Origin: Candidatus Rifleibacteriota bacterium
GTDB taxonomy: Bacteria; Muiribacteriota; Ozemobacteria; Ozemobacterales; Ozemobacteraceae
Direction of reading: 5' to 3'
Length of the DNA: 5,635 bases
NCBI GenBank assembly: GCA_028691595.1
Contig: JAQUZA010000231.1
Span: forward strand, 1-5,635
This document shows positions 1 to 5,635 of this stretch, in pieces. The notes under the pieces are model-generated. The model did not search any database, was not told where the DNA came from, and saw only the letters and a program-made list of their open reading frames with translations. Both the position numbers and the translations under genes were made by a program. Position 1 is the first letter of the stretch. Each line of letters starts with the position of its first letter.

Positions 1-108
1 GCTGGCAAAAGATCTCTAAGAAAGCCAGATTGAGATGCCGATATATTTATTATAGACAGGGGAAAGTGTCAAAAATTCGGTCACGGAAGACAGACATGGA
101 GACTAATT

Positions 109-834
109 ATGTACTCATCTGTCATAAAAAGCCAGGCTCCCTCTGCGCATAATAACGGTCTCGTCCAAAAAAGTGCAGCGCCAAACTCCCTTGATCCGTT
201 TGCCGGTGAATTTGCTGAAGCTCTTCAGATGGCTAGCAGCAGCGAGTCTGCGGGTGCGATTCAGAACCCGTCAAACGTCAGGGTTCAATCGCAAGTCGAC
301 CTCGCGATACAGCGCGATCTGAAAGAAACCTTTGGAATCGAGCCACACCAGCCCGGTGAGCCACTTCGGCCCCTCCTGAAGTCAAAGTGGGCATTTCAGG
401 ATCTCGACAACAATGGCATCCTAAGCGGATCTGAAATTGAAACCAATCTTGCGGCCGCATCAGACATATTTCAAAAGCATCTGAGCAGGTTTATCCGTGA
501 CGAAAACATCTCTACCCGGCCGCCAATAGAACTGGGCATCGCTTCAGATGGCAGGGTCAAAGTTCAGAACGATCACCCCGACAAAGAGAAAATCGAAAAA
601 CACATCAATGACAATTTTGAATTGCACAATCTCTATGCTGGAATCACCAGTTCAAGAGGTCTACTGGCCATGGCAGAAGAGTCGGCGCGGTTCCAGAAAC
701 GTTATGCTGTCGATCCGCAGGCCGCTGTAGCCGAATTTGCCCATCTGTTCAGCGGAAATTACAGCTACAGAACCCGGTTGACCATAGACGGCGACAGCTG
801 GAATTACTTGACCACCTCTTCATTTTCTGTGTGA
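109..834 (+). CDS. Hypothetical protein with one EF-hand calcium-binding loop
   Basis: A complete 241-residue reading frame, ATG to TGA. GGAG at 98-101 lies 7 bases before the ATG, which supports this start. I do not recognise a named family. Residues 98-109 read DLDNNGILSGSE, a textbook 12-residue EF-hand loop: acidic or Asn ligands at loop positions 1, 3 and 5, Gly at 6, a hydrophobic residue at 8 and Glu at 12. It is preceded by a short helix-like stretch (about 88-97). Only one loop is evident. Residues about 143-216 form a second conserved-looking block: a short DG-containing strand pair, then a charged helix with DHPDK, then helices ending near AHLF. There is no signal peptide or membrane segment, and the first 60 residues are Ser/Ala/Gln/Asn-rich and probably disordered. 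Calcium binding is inferred from the motif; function is unknown. The gene appears to be transcribed alone and converges on the OmpA-like gene. Confidence 0.8.
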   Translation: MYSSVIKSQAPSAHNNGLVQKSAAPNSLDPFAGEFAEALQMASSSESAGAIQNPSNVRVQSQVDLAIQRDLKETFGIEPHQPGEPLRPLLKSKWAFQDLDNNGILSGSEIETNLAAASDIFQKHLSRFIRDENISTRPPIELGIASDGRVKVQNDHPDKEKIEKHINDNFELHNLYAGITSSRGLLAMAEESARFQKRYAVDPQAAVAEFAHLFSGNYSYRTRLTIDGDSWNYLTTSSFSV

Positions 835-958
835 ACGGCTTTCGTAACTATCAGAAAGCAGTTCAATAAAGCAGCTCAGAGCTGATAGCCAAATTTGCTG
901 ATGCTGAAAATACTTTGGCAGTATGATTTCATAAAGGTGATTTCTTTGTCTGATCTGG

Positions 959-1010
959 AAAAGCCCTTTTCGTTATTCAACCCGCAGATGTTATTTTGAA
1001 AAGGGCTTTT
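959..1010. terminator. Probable bidirectional intrinsic terminator
   Basis: A perfect 13-bp inverted repeat: AAAAGCCCTTTTC at 959-971 pairs with GAAAAGGGCTTTT at 998-1010. The layout (A-tract, GC core, U-tract) reads the same on both strands, which is typical of a terminator shared by converging genes. It lies 124 bases past the stop of the EF-hand gene. The 26-base loop is longer than usual and the terminal T-run is only four bases, so efficiency is uncertain. Confidence 0.6.
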
Positions 1011-1016
1011 GCAACT

Positions 1017-1090
1017 AAAAAGTGTGTGGGCATGGGTTTCAAGGAAGACAGTAGCTTTAAATCTCCCTGAAGGAACCCATGCCCACATGC
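1017..1090 (-). terminator. Long stem-loop, likely terminator of the OmpA-like transcript
   Basis: A perfect 14-bp inverted repeat, 1025-1038 with 1074-1087 (TGTGGGCATGGGTT and its complement). Read on the minus strand it is followed three bases later by five T residues (complement of 1017-1021), as expected for an intrinsic terminator 69 bases past the OmpA stop. Inside the loop, 1043-1048 and 1062-1067 can form six further pairs on the minus-strand RNA, one of them G-U. On a plus-strand RNA the outer stem could extend by wobble pairs to 19 bp (1022-1040 with 1072-1090), but no T-run follows in that direction. The overall loop is large for a terminator. Confidence 0.55.
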
Positions 1091-1158
1091 GTTACTTATT
1101 TATGCTCTTACTGTCAGCTTTTATGAATTGCTAAACAATTGAGGCAATAAAATTTTGC

Positions 1159-2262
1159 TCAGTTAATCAGGATTGTTTCGAAAAGAACGCGCATGTTTGA
1201 CATGGCGGCTTTTGAATACAGTTGTTTCGGGGCGGCTTCATACTCAGCCGGGTTGTTTTCGCCATAACCAACGGTAGACAAACGATCAGGCGAGAAAAAG
1301 CCATTTTCAATCAGGTATTTTTCAACCGCTCCGGCTCTTCTTTCGCTCAGGCGCTGATTATATTCATTTGATCCGGAGGCGGAAGTATAGCCTGCAATAC
1401 GCACTTTTGCTTCGGGGTTATCCTTCAAAATCCGGACACTTCTGCGCAATATAATTTTGGCGGTTTCGGTCAGGGTTGAACTGTCAAAGTTGAAGTGGAT
1501 ATCTTCAAACGCGAGAACGATGATTCCAGGCTTAGCTGCAACGCTTCGCACTGTTTCTTCAACTACCGGGGATTCTTCAGAAACAACAACAACTTCAACC
1601 GGTTCAGTTACCGGTTCTGGTTTTTCAACCACAATTTCTTTGTGCTCCGCTCTGCCACCAAATGCATAAACCAGTTCAACGGTGCCGCAGTAATTTCGGA
1701 AAGATTTTTCCTCAAAAGCTCTGACATCTACTCTTACAGCAATGTCGTCTTTTACCCAGTATTTTGCCCCGACACCAAGATTTATGGTGTTCGTATCATT
1801 ATTCATTACGCCCGGGTCATACAGGCTTCTGCCGATTCCGGCAGTCACGAAAGGTGATAATCTCTGCGTCGGGCTGAATTGATAGATGGCATCGACCTGA
1901 TAGTATTTCAGATCAACACTGCCGGTGGGGCTTCGATACTGACCTTTAACCAGGCCGGTCAGCGACTTGTTGTCTACGTCTGCGTCTACCACTCCGAGGG
2001 TAATTTCTGCGCCGAGATGACTGGTGAAATTATAACCAAACCGGCCGCCGTAGCTGAAACTATCTTCAAGGTTCTGTTTATCATCAAAGTAGTGGTAACC
2101 GATGAATGGGCCAACTTCAAAACGCCCCGACTGGTCATAGGGGCTTTTTTTCAACGAACTGGCCAGGCGCATGCTCTCAGAAGCAAACGAGGTTGAGATG
2201 ACGCTTAAAAGCATCGCACCAACCAGTACAAACATGGTAAAAGACTTGATTTTCATTCTCAC
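1159..2262 (-). CDS. OmpA family outer membrane protein (beta-barrel plus peptidoglycan-binding domain)
   Basis: A complete 367-residue protein. Residues 1-27 are a Sec signal peptide with likely cleavage after SFA. Residues about 47-202 look like a small outer-membrane beta-barrel, with alternating strands, FEVGPFIGYHYF near the start and VELVYAFGG at the end. Residues about 206-240 are a Pro/Glu/Val-rich linker. Residues about 248-363 are an OmpA C-terminal domain, with FNFDSSTL at 257-264, GYTSASGS at 291-298, YNQRLSERRA at 301-310 and VGYGENNP at 331-338. In this family the domain binds peptidoglycan and ties the outer membrane to the cell wall. The Asp that contacts diaminopimelate in E. 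coli OmpA (in GYTD) is Ser294 here, while the partner Arg is kept (Arg309). GTG is the chosen start because AAGGGG sits 7 bases upstream; an ATG two codons later is the alternative. Confidence 0.93.
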   Translation of the reverse strand: MRMKIKSFTMFVLVGAMLLSVISTSFASESMRLASSLKKSPYDQSGRFEVGPFIGYHYFDDKQNLEDSFSYGGRFGYNFTSHLGAEITLGVVDADVDNKSLTGLVKGQYRSPTGSVDLKYYQVDAIYQFSPTQRLSPFVTAGIGRSLYDPGVMNNDTNTINLGVGAKYWVKDDIAVRVDVRAFEEKSFRNYCGTVELVYAFGGRAEHKEIVVEKPEPVTEPVEVVVVSEESPVVEETVRSVAAKPGIIVLAFEDIHFNFDSSTLTETAKIILRRSVRILKDNPEAKVRIAGYTSASGSNEYNQRLSERRAGAVEKYLIENGFFSPDRLSTVGYGENNPAEYEAAPKQLYSKAAMSNMRVLFETILIN

Positions 2263-2269
2263 GATTATT

Positions 2270-2275
2270 CCCCTT
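2270..2275 (-). promoter_or_regulatory. Ribosome binding site that selects a GTG start
   Basis: On the minus strand AAGGGG lies 7 bases before the GTG at 2262 but 13 bases before the in-frame ATG at 2256. The spacing favours the GTG, giving a protein that begins MRMK. The difference is only two residues at the front of the signal peptide. Confidence 0.6.
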
Positions 2276-2397
2276 AAACTTATAAACTTATGATCGAGAT
2301 ATAAGCAGTTTATTTGTTTAAGCCGAATCGGGGAATCGTAAGAAGCTACTATATTACTAGTCTTTTGCCTTGTTCGTAAAACGTCCTGGCAAGATAA

Positions 2398-3489
2398 TCA
2401 AGATAGTTTTTCTTTTTCAAGCATCTGGCCCTGTGGCAGATTTTTATCAGTCATGGAAAGATCCTGGGGCCCGAGAAGAACGGCAATCCAAAGTGTGTCA
2501 GGGCTATTCTCACAGGCAAATTTCAGGGTCATGCTCAGAGGAATGCACAAGACCATGCCGACCGGCCCTAGTAAGCCTCCCCAGAAGATCAATGAGAGAA
2601 AAACAATCAGCGGCGACAGGCCAAGCTTTTGCCCCATAATCATGGTTTCAACAACATTACCCAGGATAAAATTCACGGCCATAATGCCAAAGGCGGCCAG
2701 AAGAGCCTCTTTTGTTCCGGTTTGAATCAGGGCAAAAAGAATCGCTGGAATTGCTGCCACGGCCGAGCCGACATTCGGTACATAATTGAGCAGAAATGCC
2801 AGAAAGCCCCAGAGAACCGGAAAGTCAACACCGATGAGAGAAAGCCAGGCCCATACCAGAAGACCGGTGGCAAAACTGATGATCGTTTTAAGAATCATGT
2901 AGCGCTCAATATAGTCAACGAATCTGGTAAACTGGGGAAAAACCTGCGTCGGGTCACCTAGAGCAACACGTAGTTTGTCGGGAAATCCAGCCGCTTCAAA
3001 AAGAATAAAAGTGACAGTCAACAGAATCACGAACATGTCGGACAGTGCCGACCCAAGACCCGTGAACAACCGGGCTGTCAGGCTCATTATGGCCTCGGGG
3101 TTAATTACTTCAATGAGAATCTTATCCATTCCGCGGATTCCCCTGTTTGCCAGAAAAGACCGCAATTCTGCAATCTGCTGTTGCAGGCGTACCTGATAAG
3201 CCGGCAATTCAGAATAAAAACTGCTTATTGATGCCCCAACGATCCCGCCAATCCCTACCAGCACGGCTATCATTACTGATACTACCGCCAGCACAGCCAA
3301 TGTGGACGGGACCCCTTTTTTAGTCAGCCAGCACACGGGCGGGGTTCCGAGCATCGCAAAAAATATGGCAACCAGCAAAGATACCAGAACTGATTGCGCC
3401 TGACTGATGCCGTCAATTATTATCACAAGGGCGGCAGCGATGACAAAAAGACGAAAACCCTGTTCCTGAGAATCTATCGTCGGTAACAT
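2398..3489 (-). CDS. AI-2E family (PerM/TqsA/YdiK-like) inner membrane transporter
   Basis: A complete 363-residue polytopic membrane protein, a usual length for the AI-2E family (PF01594). Predicted membrane segments lie at about 12-27, 33-50, 62-90, 148-168, 202-224, 226-255, 262-284 and 292-322, with a soluble part (about 91-147) between the third and fourth. Hallmarks are NYVPNVGS at 235-242 and the stretch 277-304 with GN, VE, IMG, LGLSPL and FLSLIFWG. These are followed by LLGPVGMVLCIPL at 306-318 and the tail WIAVLLGP at 334-341. Members have been linked to autoinducer-2 export or to Na+/H+ exchange, so the substrate cannot be set from sequence. The gene lies 135 bases upstream of the OmpA-like gene on the same strand. 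I see no clear terminator between them, so read-through is possible. A stop codon three codons upstream of the ATG rules out a longer product. Confidence 0.92.
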   Translation of the reverse strand: MLPTIDSQEQGFRLFVIAAALVIIIDGISQAQSVLVSLLVAIFFAMLGTPPVCWLTKKGVPSTLAVLAVVSVMIAVLVGIGGIVGASISSFYSELPAYQVRLQQQIAELRSFLANRGIRGMDKILIEVINPEAIMSLTARLFTGLGSALSDMFVILLTVTFILFEAAGFPDKLRVALGDPTQVFPQFTRFVDYIERYMILKTIISFATGLLVWAWLSLIGVDFPVLWGFLAFLLNYVPNVGSAVAAIPAILFALIQTGTKEALLAAFGIMAVNFILGNVVETMIMGQKLGLSPLIVFLSLIFWGGLLGPVGMVLCIPLSMTLKFACENSPDTLWIAVLLGPQDLSMTDKNLPQGQMLEKEKLS

Positions 3490-3501
3490 ACAGATTCAAT
3501 A

Positions 3502-3507
3502 CCTCTT
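3502..3507 (-). promoter_or_regulatory. Distant ribosome binding site of the AI-2E permease
   Basis: AAGAGG on the minus strand is the only purine-rich site before the ATG at 3489, and lies 12 bases away, longer than the usual 5-9. An in-frame TGA lies between the site and the ATG, so no nearer upstream start exists. Translation may be modest. Confidence 0.4.
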
Positions 3508-3624
3508 GTAGGTTTTTGCACAACATTAGCCTGCATTGCTGTTAAAGGGACATGGTGCGAGGGATGGTTAATGCAGATGTCGATTAATCGGGGCTTTGCG
3601 GCAAGCAGGTCGACGTGTTCGCAG

Positions 3625-3672
3625 AAATAAAAAGAGTCTCCGGCTGGCACCATGAGCGCACCTGCCGGAGAC
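3625..3672 (-). terminator. Intrinsic terminator of the triple-BON gene
   Basis: A perfect 9-bp GC-rich inverted repeat, GTCTCCGGC at 3636-3644 with GCCGGAGAC at 3664-3672. After one mismatch it extends by two more G-C pairs. On the minus strand the stem is followed by TCTTTTTATTTC. It begins 14 bases past the stop codon of the BON gene. This is the clearest terminator in the window and separates that transcript from the downstream permease. Confidence 0.85.
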
Positions 3673-3685
3673 GTGAATTTGCCTG

Positions 3686-4462
3686 TTATTTGGTCAGGGG
3701 TTCCTGTATTGTCATCGCATTGTTGACGACGGTTACGCCTTGAATGCCTGTGACAAGCTTGGTAACAAGTGTTTTTTCAGCTTCGTTGCTGGCGATTCCG
3801 GTCAGGGTTATTGCGCCTTCGCGGGCTTCTACTTTGGTGGTTAAGGCACTGGTTGATCTATGAGCCAGTAATGCCGCTTTTATCTGAGCTACGACCGAGG
3901 CATCATCGATTTTTTCACCCAAGGTTCTCTCTTCGACCTTTGGTGCATCAGCGATGGTCATCAGGTTTTTAACGTCCGTTACTCCATTGATGTCCATGGC
4001 ATATTCGGTGGTCAGATCTTTCTGAGCGGCACTTATGGCTTCTCCTCGAAGAGTTACCACGCCGTCTCGAACTGAAACGACTGTTTTGCCGGCGTTGACA
4101 TGACGGTGAAAATAAAGGTTGAGTTTCACTTTTTTTCTGATCCAGTAATCGGCCTTGTCAGCAGCAGCTTCGGCCACTGTAACCAGTTTGTTGTCTACGC
4201 TGGAGACTCCGGGGGTATTTCCGGCGGTTTCCTGTGCTAGAACCCTTTGCGAATCAACGGCCACCGTTCCGGTTAACGTTACAACACCGTCCTTGGCCTC
4301 AGTGCTGATTGCTTCGTCGCTCAGAAAGGTTTTAAAAACATAAGTTCTTTCAATGCTTGCAACGATAAGGTCATCAGCCTCAGTGGCAAAAACGGGTGTA
4401 CAGGAAAGACAAATGGCTACTGCCGCAGAAAAACCAAATAGACACTTAAAATTTTTGTTCAT
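3686..4462 (-). CDS. Secreted protein with three tandem BON domains
   Basis: A complete 258-residue protein. AAAGGA at 4469-4474 (minus strand) lies 6 bases before the ATG and supports the start. Residues 1-26 are a Sec signal peptide with cleavage after PVFA. The Cys at 21 does not sit in a good lipobox, so a soluble periplasmic protein is more likely than a lipoprotein. Three BON domains follow, at about 29-97, 105-172 and 184-253. Each shows the glycine-centred turn and strand (DGVVTLTG at 58-65, DGVVTLRG at 133-140, EGAITLTG at 215-222) and the closing G-V-x-x-V-x-N (85-91, 160-166, 242-248). BON domains bind phospholipid or other envelope surfaces; the two-domain E. coli relative OsmY is periplasmic and osmotically induced. 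An envelope-stress role is inferred by family only. The gene has its own terminator and a long structured leader, so it is probably a single-gene transcript. Confidence 0.92.
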   Translation of the reverse strand: MNKNFKCLFGFSAAVAICLSCTPVFATEADDLIVASIERTYVFKTFLSDEAISTEAKDGVVTLTGTVAVDSQRVLAQETAGNTPGVSSVDNKLVTVAEAAADKADYWIRKKVKLNLYFHRHVNAGKTVVSVRDGVVTLRGEAISAAQKDLTTEYAMDINGVTDVKNLMTIADAPKVEERTLGEKIDDASVVAQIKAALLAHRSTSALTTKVEAREGAITLTGIASNEAEKTLVTKLVTGIQGVTVVNNAMTIQEPLTK

Positions 4463-4846
4463 CTAAATTCCTTTAAACCATAAGTTTCGTTAGAGCTCAT
4501 GCCCTTTAAGTCGGGTTCATTGAGCCAGTATCGGTTATTTCCATCCTCCCGAAGATTTTCCTCCTTTGTTGATGCTGCGGGAAAATCTGCAGATTCCCCG
4601 TCAGAATGGCAATAAGAGATTGTCGCCAGGCTTGCATACTGATTAACAATAACCCTGCGCCGATAAAAGCGAAATGGTTATAAACCTCTATTTTTTCAGG
4701 GGTATCGCAGGATTTTGCAAAAACTTCGGGTCTGCAATAATGAGTCGTGAACCAGAAAACTCTGGAGGACAGAATTAATTTCGCTTACCAGGTCAGCAAC
4801 TTAAGAATGGGGCCTGAATCATGTGATCGATAAACGAGGAGAAACC
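4463..4846. other. Divergent intergenic region carrying both promoters
   Basis: This 384-base gap lies between the BON gene (-) and the TPR/outer-membrane gene (+), so the promoters of both should be here. The left half (4545-4600) holds the structured BON leader listed separately. Near the middle is an interrupted palindrome, GGTTATAAACC at 4676-4686, overlapping a TATAAA that resembles a -10 box, with no good -35 at 17 bases. TTGCAA at 4715-4720 and AATAAT at 4736-4741 are another weak + strand promoter pair (15-base spacing). A small perfect hairpin, CCAGA-AAAC-TCTGG, lies at 4752-4765. I cannot place either promoter with confidence. Confidence 0.5.
4545..4600 (-). promoter_or_regulatory. 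Structured leader of the BON gene with an orphan Shine-Dalgarno sequence
   Basis: On the minus strand this stretch holds AAAGGAGG (complement of 4560-4567), as strong as any ribosome site in the window but with no start codon 5-9 bases downstream. A perfect 9-bp inverted repeat (4553-4561 with 4580-4588) has this site in and beside its loop. The inner arm overlaps a second, competing palindrome: AATCTGCAGATT at 4584-4595 with flanking GGG and CCC up to 4578-4600. The two structures cannot form together. A second purine run, GGGAGG (4545-4550), directly abuts an ATG at 4544 that opens a 12-codon frame ending at 4506. A leader switch is a hypothesis only; the transcript start is not known. Confidence 0.3.
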
Positions 4847-5635
4847 ATGATCCGTACTGCCTGCAAAACTCTTATTGTTTTATTTGCTGGTCTTTTTTTT
4901 GCATCCATAGCTTTTGCTGATCCCAAGGTGGGTGAACTTCTTGAAGAGGCTTTAAATTCAAGAACAACCGGCACCGTTACCGAGGTTTCTGACAGGTTCG
5001 ATGCCGCCGTTGATTCAACTACCAACTTTGAGCAGAAAGCAAAGATGTTGTTCATCTTTTCTGATTATCTTTTCGAGAATCATGAATGGGAAAAGGCCTT
5101 GCAGGTGCAGTACAGGGTTCTTAACCTTGGTGACCGCACCGATCAGCCAACTGCTTACTACAATCTTATCTGGGCAAATCTTGAACTAGGACGAAACGAG
5201 GACGCTCAGAAAGCAGCCGTTCAACTCAATAAATGCCCCTCGGCTCAATACATGCGCGACAATGCTCTTATTATGAAAAGTCTTTCCCCTGACGGTATTC
5301 ACGCCAGAATTTCAGAGGTGTTGTTGTCGGCCGGCACCGTTCAAGCGCCGGTAGCAGTTGCAACCGACTCTCATGAGCCGGTTGAAGCACCAGCGTATGA
5401 AAAAATTACGCCAGAAGTGACCGAAAAAGCAATCCAATCACTCGACAAACGACCACCCGTTATTGTGTTGCAGGCTGGTAGCTGGAATAGTGCACTTAAA
5501 GGGAATATAGACTCACAGGGAATGATTCTCAGCTTCAGCGATGACCTTTCTGCTGATCGACAGACTTCGGTGGTCATTAGCGCAGAGGCTGCCCTTAGTA
5601 TGCGCGACAGCGTCAAGCTTACTTACGTCAATTTC
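4847..5635 (+). CDS. Signal peptide, TPR-like domain and probable outer-membrane barrel (3' end missing)
   Basis: An open frame without a stop from the ATG at 4847 to the window edge: 263 residues visible. GAGGAG at 4836-4841 lies 5 bases before the ATG. Residues 1-24 are a Sec signal peptide (likely cleavage after AFA). Residues about 45-145 are helical, with repeat-like pairs such as EWEKALQVQYRVLNLG at 80-95 and AYYNLIWANLELGRNEDA at 103-120, which have the spacing of TPR motifs. A Pro/Val/Glu-rich linker follows (about 164-205). From about 212 the sequence changes to alternating strands (LKGNIDSQGMILSF at 217-230, then SVVISAEAAL and VKLTYVNF), the usual opening of an outer-membrane beta-barrel. 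If so, the full product would be a periplasmic TPR domain joined to a barrel, as in PgaA- or YaiO-type proteins. That is an analogy, not an identification. The missing C-terminus should decide. Confidence 0.75.
   Translation, partial: MIRTACKTLIVLFAGLFFASIAFADPKVGELLEEALNSRTTGTVTEVSDRFDAAVDSTTNFEQKAKMLFIFSDYLFENHEWEKALQVQYRVLNLGDRTDQPTAYYNLIWANLELGRNEDAQKAAVQLNKCPSAQYMRDNALIMKSLSPDGIHARISEVLLSAGTVQAPVAVATDSHEPVEAPAYEKITPEVTEKAIQSLDKRPPVIVLQAGSWNSALKGNIDSQGMILSFSDDLSADRQTSVVISAEAALSMRDSVKLTYVNF

Larger units (their letters stand above)
835..1158. other. Intergenic region between convergent genes, with two long inverted repeats
   Basis: This 324-base gap separates two genes that end facing each other. 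It contains a small 7-bp inverted repeat (848-854 with 882-888) enclosing the short palindrome CAGCTCAGAGCTG at 872-884. Two much stronger stem-loops follow at 959-1010 and 1022-1090 and are listed separately. I find no credible gene here. The only sizeable open frame (minus strand, 876-1088) starts inside the second hairpin and has no recognisable ribosome site or domain. Confidence 0.7.

Noticed and set aside
2..28. CTGGC...GCCAG inverted repeat at the left edge
   Set aside because: Only 5 bp with a 17-base loop and no T-run; too weak to call a terminator.
30..56. TTGAGA plus TATAGA as a promoter for the EF-hand gene
   Set aside because: Spacing is only 15 bases and the match is modest; plausible but not supportable alone.
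876..1088. 70-residue minus-strand open frame in the convergent gap
   Set aside because: It begins inside a long hairpin, covers both terminator-like stems, has no convincing ribosome site and no recognisable domain.
1495..2196. Plus-strand open frames of 120 and 105 codons opposite the OmpA-like gene
   Set aside because: They are antisense to a clearly recognised protein, with compositions typical of shadow frames.
2370..3196. Several plus-strand frames opposite the AI-2E permease
   Set aside because: All are antisense shadows; the minus-strand frame matches a known family over its whole length.
3645..3660. TGGCAC-N5-GCGCA, resembling a sigma-54 promoter on the + strand
   Set aside because: It lies within the stem and loop of the BON-gene terminator and points toward no plus-strand gene, so it is likely chance.
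4463..4846. Possible cyclic di-GMP (GEMM) or other known riboswitch
   Set aside because: I looked for the conserved GEMM segments on both strands and found none; the leader structures match no riboswitch class I know.
4819..5055. 78-residue minus-strand frame overlapping the TPR/outer-membrane gene
   Set aside because: The plus-strand frame from 4847 has a good ribosome site, a signal peptide and stays open to the window edge, so the antisense frame is a shadow.

Overview
This is a moderate-G+C stretch from a diderm (Gram-negative) bacterium. It encodes an OmpA-type protein with a peptidoglycan-binding domain, a secreted triple-BON protein, an inner-membrane AI-2E/PerM permease and the start of a TPR plus outer-membrane protein. 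The style of the OmpA C-terminal domain and of the EF-hand hypothetical protein suggests Desulfobacterota, perhaps a Desulfuromonadales relative. That placement comes from family feel only; no marker gene is present.

Layout: bases 1-108 are the leader of a 241-residue EF-hand hypothetical gene (109-834, +). It converges on an OmpA-like gene (1159-2262, -). The 324-base gap between them holds two long inverted repeats that look like the terminators of the two converging transcripts. Upstream of the OmpA gene on the same strand lie an AI-2E family permease (2398-3489, -) and a triple-BON periplasmic protein (3686-4462, -). The BON gene has its own strong intrinsic terminator, so it is probably a separate transcript. 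A divergent intergenic region of 384 bases (4463-4846) separates it from a + strand gene that begins at 4847 and runs off the right edge. The window shows 263 residues of that gene: a signal peptide, a TPR-like helical part, a linker and what looks like the first strands of a beta-barrel.

How the genes relate: four of the five products act in the envelope (outer membrane, periplasm, inner membrane). Spacing and terminators argue for mostly single-gene transcripts rather than one operon, so a shared pathway is not demonstrated. I see no mobile element, CRISPR array, tRNA, rRNA or defence system, and no clear new multi-gene system. The points most worth checking are the structured leader of the BON gene with an orphan Shine-Dalgarno sequence, the TPR-barrel gene cut by the window edge, the EF-hand hypothetical, and the paired long hairpins between the convergent genes.
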